DNA of 32,371 nt from an uncultured Clostridia bacterium (GTDB lineage Bacteria; Bacillota; Clostridia; Christensenellales; Borkfalkiaceae), in contig CAJGCK010000006.1 in the NCBI GenBank assembly GCA_904501795.1, forward strand, positions 1-32,371, written 5' to 3'. The position numbers and the translations under genes were made by a program. A model generated the notes under the pieces. It searched no databases. It was not told where the DNA came from and saw only the letters and a program-made list of their open reading frames with translations. Positions 22,396 to 29,840 of this stretch are shown here, one piece after another (position 1 is the stretch's first letter; the number at the start of each line of letters is the position of its first letter).

Positions 22396-22466
22396 ATCAA
22401 GTCTCCTAGAATTTTTTATATATTTTATTCTATGCTAAAAATTTTGTCAATAGCAAAATAAAAAAA

Positions 22467-24752
22467 CTATCTACCGAATTTTTTGTAAAGCATTTCGAGC
22501 ATATCTTGTTTGCTCATTTGCTTTTTTTCTTTCATTTTTTCGGCGTTATGTCTACCTTGTTTGCGCTCTCTATCCGTTTTGTTCGCGCCCGTATTGATGC
22601 CGTGCGGTAGATCGGAAGTCTTCATCGTTAGTGAAATCTTGCTTTTAACTAGGTCTACGCCTAAAACTTTAACTTTAACCAAGTCGCCAACCTTCAAAAC
22701 GTCCGACGGGTGTTTGATATAGTTGTCTGAAATTTGCGAAATGTGAACCAAACCGTCCTGATGGACGCCTATATCTACGAATACGCCGAAGTCAATAACG
22801 TTTCTTACCGTGCCCGATAGTTCCATTCCTTCTTTAAGGTCTTTCATTTCCATTAGATCACTTCTTAAAACGGGTTTCGGCAAGCTATCACGAATATCTC
22901 TGCCCGGTTTAACTAATTCGGTAACTATATCGCGCAAAGTAGGTTCGCCAACGCCACAACTTTTTGCAACGTTTGCCCAACCCTTTTCTTCTATTCTCGC
23001 TCTTATATCACCTAGTTCGCCTTTTGATACCGAAGACAAAGTATAGCCCGTTTCTTCAAGCAGTTTTTCTACCGCGCCGTACGCTTCTGGGTGAACTGCG
23101 GTGTTGTCTAGAACGTTGCCGTCGGTTATTCTTAAAAAGCCCGCGCACTGCTCAAACGCTTTCGCGCCGAGTTTTTTGACCTTCAATAACTCTTTTCTAT
23201 CGGTAAACTTACAAGTTTGTCTGTATTCTACTATGCTCTTTGCAATACCACTATTTAGCCCAGCGACGTAACTTAAAAGGCTTGCCGAAGCGGTGTTTAA
23301 ATCTACGCCGACACTGTTAACACAGTCTTCAACGACCCCGCCTAAAACTTCTTCAAGTCTATTTTCGGGCATATCGTGTTGATATTGCCCAACGCCTATC
23401 GACTTAACGTCTATTTTAATTAGTTCGGCAAGTGGGTCTAATAATCTTCTTGCAATAGATACCGCGCTTCTTTGCGCCGGCTCGTAATCGGGGAACTCTT
23501 GCGCACCTAGTTTAGACGCACTGTAAACGGAAGCGCCCGCTTCGTTAACAACGGCGTAACTTAAATTGCGCGAACTTTCTTTTATTAGATTTGCTATAAA
23601 TATTTCCGATTCTTTGCTTGCCGTACCGTTGCCGATAGATATAACGTCTACGTTATGTTTTTCTATAAGTTTATTTAATATTGCTTGTGCTTCAGCCGTT
23701 TTGTTTTGCGGTGGCGTTGGGAACACAACCGCCGTGTCGAGCACGTTGCCGTTAGAGTCTATAACAGCGATTTTACAACCCGTTCTATACGCGGGGTCAA
23801 GCCCTAAAATAGTTTTGCCTTTAAGCGGTGGCTGTAAAAGCAACGGGCGTAAGTTTACTTCGAACATCTTTATAGCCTGTTCGCTTGCGTTTTCGGTGAG
23901 TTGGCTTCTTGCTTCTCTTTCTAGCGAAGGGAAAATAAGCCTTTTAAACGCGTCTTCAATAGATAGACCGACAAGTGCCGAACTCTCTCCGCCATTTGAC
24001 AGTTTTTCGGCTTTGATTTGGTCTATAAACGCTTGCTCGTCTACCGTTACCGCTACCTTTAAGCACTCTTCTTTTTCGCCACGATTGATAGCCAAAATTC
24101 TGTGCGAAGGTATAGTTGATAGGCGCTCTTTATGGTCTTTGTACATGTCGTAGGTCTTGCTGTTTTCACTCTCTAACAACTTGCAAGTAATCTCGCCCGT
24201 ATCCATAATCCGTTTACGCAAACTCTTTCTAAGTTCGGCGTCGTCTGAAATTTGTTCGGCGATAATATCCATAGCACCTTGAATTGCTTGCTCTTCGCTT
24301 TCAACTCCCTTTTCGGCGTTAATATAATCTTTAGCGATTTTATTAACTTCCGTTTGCGCGTTTTGTGCAAAAATAATTTCGGCAAGTGGCGAAAGCCCCT
24401 TTTCAATAGCAACACTTGCGCGCGTTTTTCTTTTTTGTTTGTACGGGCGGTAAATATCTTCCGCTTCCGTCATAGTTTCGGCTTGGGCAAGGGCTAACGC
24501 AATCTCGTCGGTCATCTTGCCTTGCTCGGTTATTGAGTTCGCAATTTCTTCTTTTCTTTTATCTAAATTTCTTAGATATTTAAGTCTATCGAAAAATTCA
24601 CGCAAAACCTGGTCGTCACAAGAGCCCGTTTGCTCTTTCCTGTATCGCGCTATGAACGGAATAGTGTTCCCGTCGTCAATAAGCGCTATAATGTTGCTTG
24701 CGTGATCTACGCGTATGCCTAATTCTTTACTGAGTTTAACTGAATAGTCCAT
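22467..24752 (-). CDS. tex: Tex/YhgF-family S1 RNA-binding transcription accessory protein
   Basis: The 761-residue protein is a full-length Tex. It has the N-terminal helical Tex region (IALIDDGNTIPFIARYRKEQTG), a YqgF-like RNase-H-fold domain starting KTILGLDPAYRTGCKIAVID, a helix-hairpin-helix segment (LNTASASLLSYVAGL) and a C-terminal S1 domain (GTVRNVIDFGVFVDIG, DGLVHISQIS) at about 640-712, followed by a basic tail. Tex binds nucleic acid and affects transcription and, in some pathogens, toxin expression. Its precise role is unsettled. An AAGGAAG site precedes the ATG. It follows rarA by 11 bases and is surely cotranscribed with it. Confidence 0.96.
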   Translation of the reverse strand: MDYSVKLSKELGIRVDHASNIIALIDDGNTIPFIARYRKEQTGSCDDQVLREFFDRLKYLRNLDKRKEEIANSITEQGKMTDEIALALAQAETMTEAEDIYRPYKQKRKTRASVAIEKGLSPLAEIIFAQNAQTEVNKIAKDYINAEKGVESEEQAIQGAMDIIAEQISDDAELRKSLRKRIMDTGEITCKLLESENSKTYDMYKDHKERLSTIPSHRILAINRGEKEECLKVAVTVDEQAFIDQIKAEKLSNGGESSALVGLSIEDAFKRLIFPSLEREARSQLTENASEQAIKMFEVNLRPLLLQPPLKGKTILGLDPAYRTGCKIAVIDSNGNVLDTAVVFPTPPQNKTAEAQAILNKLIEKHNVDVISIGNGTASKESEIFIANLIKESSRNLSYAVVNEAGASVYSASKLGAQEFPDYEPAQRSAVSIARRLLDPLAELIKIDVKSIGVGQYQHDMPENRLEEVLGGVVEDCVNSVGVDLNTASASLLSYVAGLNSGIAKSIVEYRQTCKFTDRKELLKVKKLGAKAFEQCAGFLRITDGNVLDNTAVHPEAYGAVEKLLEETGYTLSSVSKGELGDIRARIEEKGWANVAKSCGVGEPTLRDIVTELVKPGRDIRDSLPKPVLRSDLMEMKDLKEGMELSGTVRNVIDFGVFVDIGVHQDGLVHISQISDNYIKHPSDVLKVGDLVKVKVLGVDLVKSKISLTMKTSDLPHGINTGANKTDRERKQGRHNAEKMKEKKQMSKQDMLEMLYKKFGR

Positions 24753-24763
24753 ATATACTTCCT

Positions 24764-26068
24764 TTACTGCTTTTTGCCTTTACTTTTGCGTATTTCTTTA
24801 ACTTGTTTTTCAAACCCCCTGTCGTTAGGCTTATAATAAATTTTGCCTTTCAGTTGGTCTGGTAGATACTGTTGGTCAACGTATCCGCCGTAATCGTGCG
24901 GATATTTATATTCTTTTGAAAGTTCTTTATCTTCTTTAGAACCGTACACCGCGTTTCTTAAATGCGTGGGCACGAAATCATCTTTAATCGAAACGGCGTC
25001 TTCACCCGCTTGATGCATAGCAAGATATACCGAATTAGATTTTTCCGCCTCGCAAACGTAAATCACCGCTTCGGATAACGGAAGTAGCCCTTCCGGTAGC
25101 CCTAATTTCTCATAAGCCACCAAAGCGTTTGTCGCAACCACAAGCGCCATTGGGTCAGCCATACCGACGTCTTCCGCCGAGTGAGCCACTATTCGCCTTG
25201 CTATAAGCAACGGGTCGCAACCGCCCTGAATTAGCCTTTGCATATAATAAAGTGCGGCGTTAGCGTCACTGCCACGAAGACTTTTACAAAATGCGCTAAG
25301 TATGTCGTAATACAAATTCTCATCGAAGGATAGCGCCTTCTGTTGAATAGACTGCTCTGCGTCGCTTAAAGTAACGGTAATTTTGCCGTTTTCATCAGGC
25401 TTAGTGGTAAGCACCGCCATCTCTAACGCGTTATACGCAACCCTTAAATCGCCCGCGCTTAATAACGCGATATGGTTCAGCGCTTTTTCGCAAATTTCCA
25501 CATTGTACACGCCTAGCCCACGCTCTTTATCTTTAAGGGCTATATTTAGCGCTTTTTTCACAGTTTCAGTACTCAAACGTTTGAGTTCGAAAACTCTGCA
25601 CCGTGAAACTATAGCCGGCGTCATCGAAGCATAGGGATTTTCGGTAGTTGAACCTATAAAAATTATATCCCCTTTTTCAATAGACGGAAGCAAACTGTCG
25701 CTTTGCGTTTTGTTAAATCGGTGGCACTCGTCTAAAAGCAAATAGGTTTTTTTACCGTATAGTTTAGCATTGTTTATCGCTTCTTCTACCACTCTTTTTA
25801 CATCCGCAACACCGCTTGATACAGCGTTTAATTTCACGAAATTACCGTTGGTACTGCTTGCAATAACGTTTGCTAACGTGGTTTTACCGCAACCGGGTGG
25901 CCCCCAAAATATACAGCTACCCAGCCTATCTAATTTGATAGCCCTGCGAAGCAAACTGTTTTCGCTTACTATATGATCTTGCCCTAAAAATTCGTTTAAG
26001 TTTTTTGCTCTCATTCGCTCGGCAAGTGGAACCGAACGGTTTTCTTTTGCTAAATCAAATAAATCCAT
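24764..26068 (-). CDS. rarA: RarA/MgsA AAA+ replication-associated recombination ATPase
   Basis: RarA acts at stalled replication forks and binds SSB. The 434-residue protein begins with the family's MDLFDLAKE and LAERMRAKNLNEFLGQDHI. It has Walker A WGPPGCGKTTLANVIA near 55-70, Walker B in LLLDECHRF, a sensor in IGSTTENPYASM and the arginine finger region AIVSRCRVF. The C-terminal tetramerisation domain is complete, with the YKYPHDYGGYVDQQYLPD stretch typical of the family. The ATG at 26068 matches homologues but has no ribosome binding site, and a -10 box lies six bases upstream, so the mRNA may be leaderless. It is followed by tex and divergent from ylbJ. Confidence 0.96.
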   Translation of the reverse strand: MDLFDLAKENRSVPLAERMRAKNLNEFLGQDHIVSENSLLRRAIKLDRLGSCIFWGPPGCGKTTLANVIASSTNGNFVKLNAVSSGVADVKRVVEEAINNAKLYGKKTYLLLDECHRFNKTQSDSLLPSIEKGDIIFIGSTTENPYASMTPAIVSRCRVFELKRLSTETVKKALNIALKDKERGLGVYNVEICEKALNHIALLSAGDLRVAYNALEMAVLTTKPDENGKITVTLSDAEQSIQQKALSFDENLYYDILSAFCKSLRGSDANAALYYMQRLIQGGCDPLLIARRIVAHSAEDVGMADPMALVVATNALVAYEKLGLPEGLLPLSEAVIYVCEAEKSNSVYLAMHQAGEDAVSIKDDFVPTHLRNAVYGSKEDKELSKEYKYPHDYGGYVDQQYLPDQLKGKIYYKPNDRGFEKQVKEIRKSKGKKQ

Positions 26069-26074
26069 ATAAAT

Positions 26075-26103
26075 ATATTACCATACAGTATAATTTTTTT
26101 CAA
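26075..26103 (-). promoter_or_regulatory. Promoter for rarA-tex, predicted leaderless
   Basis: TTGAAA (26098-26103), a 17-base spacer and TAATAT (26075-26080) on the minus strand. Transcription would start about seven bases on, at or next to the A of the rarA ATG (26068). Confidence 0.55.
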
Positions 26104-26121
26104 GCGCTAATAAAATTTATC

Positions 26122-27105
26122 GTGTATAATTTTTTGTCTCGCAAAAAACTTTTTGCCGAATTTTTAATATTTTTTTCTTTTTTAGTTTTGGCGGTTTCTT
26201 TAATGATATTTCCGCACTTTTCCACCTTTGTAACGGACGGAATTAAACTGTATTTTGCTTGTGTTCTGCCAACTCTTTTCCCCTACCTTTTTGTAACCGC
26301 AGTTTTATCTTCGCTTTCTGTAACCAAAAAAATTTCTAAAGTTTTTTCGCCTATTACTAGTAAACTTTTTCTTGTTAACGGGTGCGTCGGCTACGCCCTT
26401 TTATTAAGCGTTATGTCGGGCTATCCCGTTGGAGCGAAAATGGTTAGCGATTTAAAAAACAACGGATATTTATCTACTACCGAAGCACAACGCGCTAGCA
26501 CGTTTTGTTCCACACCGTCGCCTATGTTTTTGATTGCTAGCGTTGGCGCAATAACTTTTAATAATAAAAATCTTGGCGCGATTGCTTTTGCCGTAACGCT
26601 TTTATCCGCACTAATTACGGGTATTATCTTCTCTTTTTATCATCGCAAAGAAAAACCTATTACTCTCACGCCTATTACTAACGGCGAAAAGAACGACTTG
26701 TTTTTTGATAGCGTATATTCCGCCGTTATTTCAGTGCTTGTTGTCGGCGGAATAATTACACTCTTTTATACGTTTACCGAAATTTTACTTTTTTTTAAAC
26801 TTTTAGCGCCGATAGAGAGCATCGTAAATTATCTTTTTGGAAACCAACTTTTTGGCAAAGGAATTGCCTTAGGGCTTTTCGAATGCACCAAGGGTTTAAA
26901 AGGATTGGCGGTATCGGGCGCAAGCGCAAAATCACTTTTACCTATAATTTGCGCCCTATGTTCTTTCGGTGGGCTTTCAGTAATTTTTCAATCGATATCC
27001 TACCTGAAAAAAGCAAAATTAAAAACCGCCCCTTTCGTTTTTTCCAAACTACTCTCGGCGGTTATCAGTTATTTTTTAGGTTTAGTTTTTAGTTTTTTGG
27101 TTTAG
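26122..27105 (+). CDS. ylbJ: YlbJ/SpoVV sporulation membrane protein
   Basis: The polytopic protein (about 327 residues) matches YlbJ. It has an N-terminal span ending MIFPHFSTF, then GIKLYFACVLPTLFPYLFV, the signature VMSGYPVGAKMVSDL, STPSPMFLIASVG, and a nucleoside-recognition-like second half ending with GGLSVIFQSISYL. B. subtilis YlbJ (SpoVV) moves dipicolinic acid across the outer forespore membrane. The start is uncertain. The frame stays open upstream into rarA, but homology begins near the GTG at 26122 (a TTG at 26134 is the alternative), neither with a clear ribosome binding site. Its last 24 bases overlap the end of coaD on the other strand. The ylbJ-coaD-rsmD neighbourhood is also found in Bacillus, supporting the call. 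Confidence 0.85.
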   Translation: MYNFLSRKKLFAEFLIFFSFLVLAVSLMIFPHFSTFVTDGIKLYFACVLPTLFPYLFVTAVLSSLSVTKKISKVFSPITSKLFLVNGCVGYALLLSVMSGYPVGAKMVSDLKNNGYLSTTEAQRASTFCSTPSPMFLIASVGAITFNNKNLGAIAFAVTLLSALITGIIFSFYHRKEKPITLTPITNGEKNDLFFDSVYSAVISVLVVGGIITLFYTFTEILLFFKLLAPIESIVNYLFGNQLFGKGIALGLFECTKGLKGLAVSGASAKSLLPIICALCSFGGLSVIFQSISYLKKAKLKTAPFVFSKLLSAVISYFLGLVFSFLV

Positions 27106-27573
27106 TATTCGGTTAAATTTACCTTTTGCTTTTTTAGGCAAATATCCGTCTATAGAAGCACCGTGCTCTAATAGTTGACGTACTGCCGAAGACGATACGA
27201 ACGCCAAGTTTTTGGGCGTTGGAATATACACCGTAGTTATCTCGGGATAAAAGTCTTGGTTGTAACTTGCCATTTCCGTTTCGTACAAGTAGTCTTTTTC
27301 GTTACGAATACCCCTAACGTTAAAAATTGCGCCTTTCGTTTTCATAAAGTCAACGAGTAACCCTGAAAAAACGTCAACTTCTACCCTTTCGTTTCCTTCG
27401 TACACGCTTTTTATACCGTCTACACGTTCTTCCGTCGTAAAAAAAGGCGTTTTAGCGCGGTTTATACCAACCGCAATAATAACTTTATCAAATATCTCTA
27501 AACATTTATCAACAACGTATTCGTGCCCCGTTGTAAACGGGTCGAACGTGCCTGCAAAAACACACGTTTTCAT
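27082..27573 (-). CDS. coaD: Phosphopantetheine adenylyltransferase
   Basis: CoaD makes dephospho-CoA from 4'-phosphopantetheine and ATP, the fourth step of CoA synthesis. The 163-residue protein has the T/HxGH signature in GTFDPFTTGHEYVV, NVRGIRNEKDYLYE in the middle and the FVSSSAVRQLLEHG motif at the end, all typical. Length matches the family. The ATG has an AAAGGAGAA site. It follows rsmD by one base and overlaps the convergent ylbJ by 24 bases, with no room for a terminator. Confidence 0.97.
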   Translation of the reverse strand: MKTCVFAGTFDPFTTGHEYVVDKCLEIFDKVIIAVGINRAKTPFFTTEERVDGIKSVYEGNERVEVDVFSGLLVDFMKTKGAIFNVRGIRNEKDYLYETEMASYNQDFYPEITTVYIPTPKNLAFVSSSAVRQLLEHGASIDGYLPKKAKGKFNRILNQKTKN

Positions 27574-27574
27574 A

Positions 27575-28123
27575 TTAATTCTCCTTTCTAAAAAAGGTTA
27601 AGTACACTCTGCCGTATTTACGCTCGTCGTAAAAAACTAGCCCTTTTGGCAAATCTAATATTTTTCGGCTCTCCCAAGGCGTTTCCGATTCGAAAACGGC
27701 AATTCCACCGTCTACTAAAAGCTTGTCTACCTTAGCTATCGCCAAAACCCCCGCGTCACTTGCATACGGCGGGTCGATAAATACCACGTCGAATAGAGAC
27801 AAGTTCATTTCAAACAGTGCCGAGTAGTCTCTGTTTATAACGCTAATACCGTTGTCTATGCCAAGTTTTTCTAAATTTTTTTTGGTAATAATCAAACTTT
27901 CTCTACTTTTATCGTTAAAAACTACTTCTTTAGCCCCGCGGGATAACGCTTCTATCCCAACCGCACCCGTTCCGCAAAACATATCTAGAACGCGTGCGTC
28001 TACAATTTTATATTGAAGTATGTTAAACAGGCTTTCTCTCACCTTATCCGCCGTGGGTCTAATGTCGTCCCCGTTAAAAGAAGAGAGTACTCTACCCCTA
28101 TATTTCCCACTAACTATTCTCAA
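27575..28123 (-). CDS. rsmD: 16S rRNA (guanine966-N2)-methyltransferase
   Basis: RsmD methylates G966 of 16S rRNA using S-adenosylmethionine. The 182-residue protein shows the RIVSGKYRGRVL start, RPTADKVRESLFNIL, the SAM-binding VLDMFCGTGAVGIEALSRGA and the catalytic DPPY motif (VFIDPPYASDAG). The start is a TTG at 28123: it gives the standard N-terminus, and GGTGA lies six bases upstream, overlapping the end of the preceding gene. It sits between an unknown membrane protein and coaD in a tight run. Confidence 0.96.
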   Translation of the reverse strand: MRIVSGKYRGRVLSSFNGDDIRPTADKVRESLFNILQYKIVDARVLDMFCGTGAVGIEALSRGAKEVVFNDKSRESLIITKKNLEKLGIDNGISVINRDYSALFEMNLSLFDVVFIDPPYASDAGVLAIAKVDKLLVDGGIAVFESETPWESRKILDLPKGLVFYDERKYGRVYLTFFRKEN

Positions 28124-28125
28124 TT

Positions 28126-28722
28126 TTATTCACCGTAGATTTCGCGGTGTTTTTGTTTTAACTCGTCGTAACGCGCTTGTTGTTTTTTAGCACCGAAAAT
28201 ATAGCCTGCTCCACAAGTTAGCATCATAACGGGAACAGAATACAATATAAATAAGAACTGCCACCAAAGCGCCACTTCTTGCGTTATAAACAAGGTAACG
28301 GGCGCAAAAAATACCATATAAATGTAACCAGCTAAAACACCTGCGCCACTAACCGCACCCGCACTTGCAAAATAGGTTATCAAGTGGATTATCATGCAAA
28401 CCACTACGGGTAAGCACGCCAAAAAGCCTATAAAAAAACCCTTCCACGTTTTATACTCTTCTTTTAGTTTAAGCGGTCTATCTTCCCCCGTTCTTATGAT
28501 ATGCTCTCTTTCTATATCGTTGGAATTTCTTATCGTTAAACCTTGTTCGCCTTCTTTTGATAGCATTATAAACATAAGAACTAAATAAATCAGCAAACAT
28601 ACTATGGCGAGCGCGAGTTTTAAGCCCCACAAAGAATTGTCAATAAGCAGTACCGCCATTGATATTATTGACAAAAAAAAGTTGTAAACTACTAATAAAA
28701 TTGTCATTTTAAAATAATACAT
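28126..28722 (-). CDS. Membrane protein of unknown function between alr and rsmD
   Basis: The product has 198 residues. Two hydrophobic segments lie in the first 55 residues, then a charged cytoplasmic-looking loop (about 55-95), then two or three more segments and a basic C-terminal helix (KKQQARYDELKQKHREIYGE). I recognise no family. The frame opens 32 codons earlier, but that part overlaps alr, and the ATG at 28722 has an AAGGTAAG site four bases after the alr stop. It is therefore the second gene of an alr-(this)-rsmD-coaD operon, and its stop lies two bases before the rsmD start codon. Confidence 0.72.
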   Translation of the reverse strand: MYYFKMTILLVVYNFFLSIISMAVLLIDNSLWGLKLALAIVCLLIYLVLMFIMLSKEGEQGLTIRNSNDIEREHIIRTGEDRPLKLKEEYKTWKGFFIGFLACLPVVVCMIIHLITYFASAGAVSGAGVLAGYIYMVFFAPVTLFITQEVALWWQFLFILYSVPVMMLTCGAGYIFGAKKQQARYDELKQKHREIYGE

Positions 28723-28726
28723 TTTC

Positions 28727-29743
28727 TTACCTTTTATATATTTTATTTGCACGAAGAGTTGAAGTACATAAAACTTCGTAACTAATCGTGCCCGTTTGTT
28801 TTGCAATTTCGTCGGCATCGGCTAAAACGGGAAAAATATCTTTAGCGCCGTTTTCTTGATACATCGAAACGTCCATACAACGATTGTTCGCAAGATTATT
28901 TATGCGTTTTCTCGCAAACCCGTCCGCATACCCCGAACGAACAATAACACCGCTTAGCTCTTTTTTTAACCGTTTGTTGCCGTACATCACGCTATCGCCC
29001 GCGCCAACTTTTCGCCTTTTTATTATTTGCGAAAACACTTTCATTACGGGTTTTACTGTGACGGCGTTTGATTTGAAGGGTTTATAGCCGTATAGCAGTA
29101 TACCTATACGAACCATATCGAAGAACGCGCCTTTCAAAAAACCACCGCTTGCCGATAAATGCGCTATTACTTTTTTATTATAAACCTTTGTCTTGTTAAT
29201 TGCAAGTAAAAATTTATTATAAGCGCTATTAAAAGCCCTTTCATTCTCTGGACAAGCCAGATGAGAATAAATTCCTTCTAAGATTATAAACGGGCTTTTG
29301 CTTATATATTTACAAATTTTGTCTAGTTGGTCTAAATCGTCTATACCAAATCTGTTCATGCCCGTATTATACTTAATATGAACTTTAACCTTGGCGTCTA
29401 GTTTTTTGCACACCTTGTTTATTGCGCGAACGGTTTTTAGACTGTCTATCGTTAACGTAATATTCTTATTTATAGCAATTTCTATCTCGTTTGCGTTTAC
29501 AGGAACTAATACTAAAACGTCCTTATCTATTCCCGCTAAGCGAAGTTGCACGGCTTCTTCAATAATCGAAACGGCAAAGCAATCTACCGTATCGTATAGC
29601 GCCGAAGCAACTTCAGGCGCGCCGTGACCATATGCGTTGGCTTTTACTACCGCACAAAATTTAGTGCCTTTCGGCAAGGCTGATTTTATATTTTTGGCGT
29701 TGTTTTTTAGCGTTGTTAAATTTATAATGGCAGAATTTCTCAT
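28727..29743 (-). CDS. alr: Alanine racemase
   Basis: Alr interconverts L- and D-alanine with PLP, supplying the D-alanine that Ddl joins for the cell wall. The 338-residue protein has the PLP lysine in AVVKANAYGHGA (near residue 34), the VRIGILLYG region, the MYGNKR stretch corresponding to the catalytic tyrosine segment, RSGYADGFAR and the CMDVSMY motif near the end. It is slightly shorter than the usual 360-380 residues and the final segment is compact. The ATG at 29743 has no clear ribosome binding site and lies inside a perfect palindrome. It heads the operon running to coaD. Confidence 0.93.
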   Translation of the reverse strand: MRNSAIINLTTLKNNAKNIKSALPKGTKFCAVVKANAYGHGAPEVASALYDTVDCFAVSIIEEAVQLRLAGIDKDVLVLVPVNANEIEIAINKNITLTIDSLKTVRAINKVCKKLDAKVKVHIKYNTGMNRFGIDDLDQLDKICKYISKSPFIILEGIYSHLACPENERAFNSAYNKFLLAINKTKVYNKKVIAHLSASGGFLKGAFFDMVRIGILLYGYKPFKSNAVTVKPVMKVFSQIIKRRKVGAGDSVMYGNKRLKKELSGVIVRSGYADGFARKRINNLANNRCMDVSMYQENGAKDIFPVLADADEIAKQTGTISYEVLCTSTLRANKIYKR

Positions 29744-29757
29744 ATACGCAGTATATG
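29741..29757. promoter_or_regulatory. Perfect 7-bp inverted repeat over the alr start codon
   Basis: CATATAC-GCA-GTATATG is a perfect palindrome with a three-base centre. It contains the alr start codon on one side and a TATACT -10-like element on the other, a position suited to an operator. No good -35 box is visible at the usual distance. Confidence 0.45.
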
Positions 29758-29787
29758 AAAGGGTTAAAACAAAGGTGATTTTTGCTT

Positions 29788-29825
29788 AAAAAACACCGCA
29801 AGCAAAATTGCTTGCGGTGAAATTT
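29788..29825 (-). terminator. Intrinsic terminator after ppdK
   Basis: CACCGCAAGCAA (29794-29805) pairs with TTGCTTGCGGTG (29808-29819). Read on the minus strand the stem is followed by TTTTTT. It begins about 20 bases after the ppdK stop and ahead of alr. Confidence 0.92.
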
Positions 29826-29840
29826 ATTTTTAGAATTTAA

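Noticed and set aside
26005..26121. An upstream ATG start for ylbJ inside rarA
   Set aside because: The extra 39 residues read antisense to the rarA start, have no ribosome binding site and do not fit the YlbJ N-terminus.
28723..28818. A longer N-terminus for the membrane protein after alr
   Set aside because: It overlaps the conserved end of alr, and the ATG at 28722 has its own AAGGTAAG site.
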